This document shows, piece by piece, positions 63,936 through 64,000 of a stretch of DNA of 64,000 nucleotides (position 1 is the stretch's first letter; the number at the start of each line of letters is the position of its first letter). A program made the position numbers and the translations under genes. A model generated the notes under the pieces. It saw only the letters and a program-made list of their open reading frames with translations, did not search any database and was not told where the DNA came from. The DNA lies in contig CAKSXW010000002.1 of the NCBI GenBank assembly GCA_934518555.1, positions 3,693 to 67,692 on the forward strand, in the 5' to 3' direction. The stretch is from an uncultured Faecalibacterium sp. (GTDB lineage: Bacteria; Bacillota; Clostridia; Oscillospirales; Ruminococcaceae).

Positions 63936-64000
63936 TTGGAGGTGACGACCAGATTTGAACTGGTGGATGAGGGTTTTGCAGACCCTTGCCTTACCACTTG
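63936..64000 (-). tRNA. tRNA-Cys (GCA), 5' end outside the window
   Basis: The minus strand shows the D-arm piece (CAAGTGGTAAGGCAAG), an anticodon arm AGGGT-CTGCAAA-ACCCT with anticodon GCA, a short variable loop, the T-arm CCAGTTCAAATCTGG, and an acceptor 3' strand with a gene-encoded CCA. The first ~9 bases of the acceptor stem lie beyond base 64000. Confidence 0.93.

Overview
The window looks like the chromosome of a GC-rich gut Firmicute of the Oscillospiraceae, near Faecalibacterium, Gemmiger or Subdoligranulum. This is inferred from strong G/C third-position use, Firmicute-style T-box leaders, sigma-A promoters and AGGAGG ribosome sites, a dispersed palindromic repeat family, and a retained spoIIR gene. 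No taxonomic marker gene such as rRNA is present. I see no prophage, insertion sequence or CRISPR array. The window starts inside ribF and ends inside a tRNA-Cys gene.

Bases 1-8450: the end of ribF; a leftward operon (two-part ThrE-type exporter, nitroreductase); then a methionine regulon under a T-box with a readable AUG specifier: metQ-metN-metI (uptake), metY and metA (O-acetylhomoserine route). The MetQ lipoprotein has its two sequence halves in swapped order, a natural circular permutation and the most unusual thing here. Bases 8450-13570: a leftward Crp/Fnr regulator, glycosyltransferase and flavin-reductase-like gene; an orphan ABC solute-binding lipoprotein; a C69 dipeptidase. Bases 13570-17430: a fructose operon (fruR-fruK-fruA) with phased operator repeats.

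Bases 17600-25480: a DUF1846 protein; a BASS-family transporter under its own T-box whose specifier reads AUC (isoleucine); a GntR-mannonate-dehydratase-like-SDR sugar-acid cluster with a remnant of a lost membrane gene; an NSS-family transporter. Bases 25700-35400 hold two envelope-stress-like modules: SPFH/zinc-ribbon + TFIIB-type zinc ribbon + TPM + lipoprotein (the ydjGHI set), and XpaC + TelA + LemA + TPM, separated by a 10-TM metal exporter and a HAD phosphatase.

Bases 35440-46230: a sugar-phosphate isomerase-like gene, a FucO-type alcohol dehydrogenase, a patatin, xpt behind a long leader, then a cell-wall/division block (class B PBP divergent from ftsW-murA-ftsZ and a DivIVA-like coiled-coil gene). 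Bases 46370-53080: leftward genes including an HD hydrolase, a PC4-like protein, sbcCD, a peptidoglycan-binding protein and spoIIR. Bases 53146-53674: a DUF559 endonuclease-like gene framed by imperfect inverted repeats that also occur elsewhere in the window, a candidate small mobile unit. Bases 53678-64000: a PFL/UPF0210-ACT pair, Lrp-aminotransferase-ispE, a DUF378 gene whose ribosome site lies inside a terminator hairpin, a cysteine-less peroxiredoxin-like protein, a candidate 6S RNA next to a DUF1292 gene, a cyclophilin lipoprotein, recG, a GNAT acetyltransferase, tandem palindromes and a partial tRNA-Cys.
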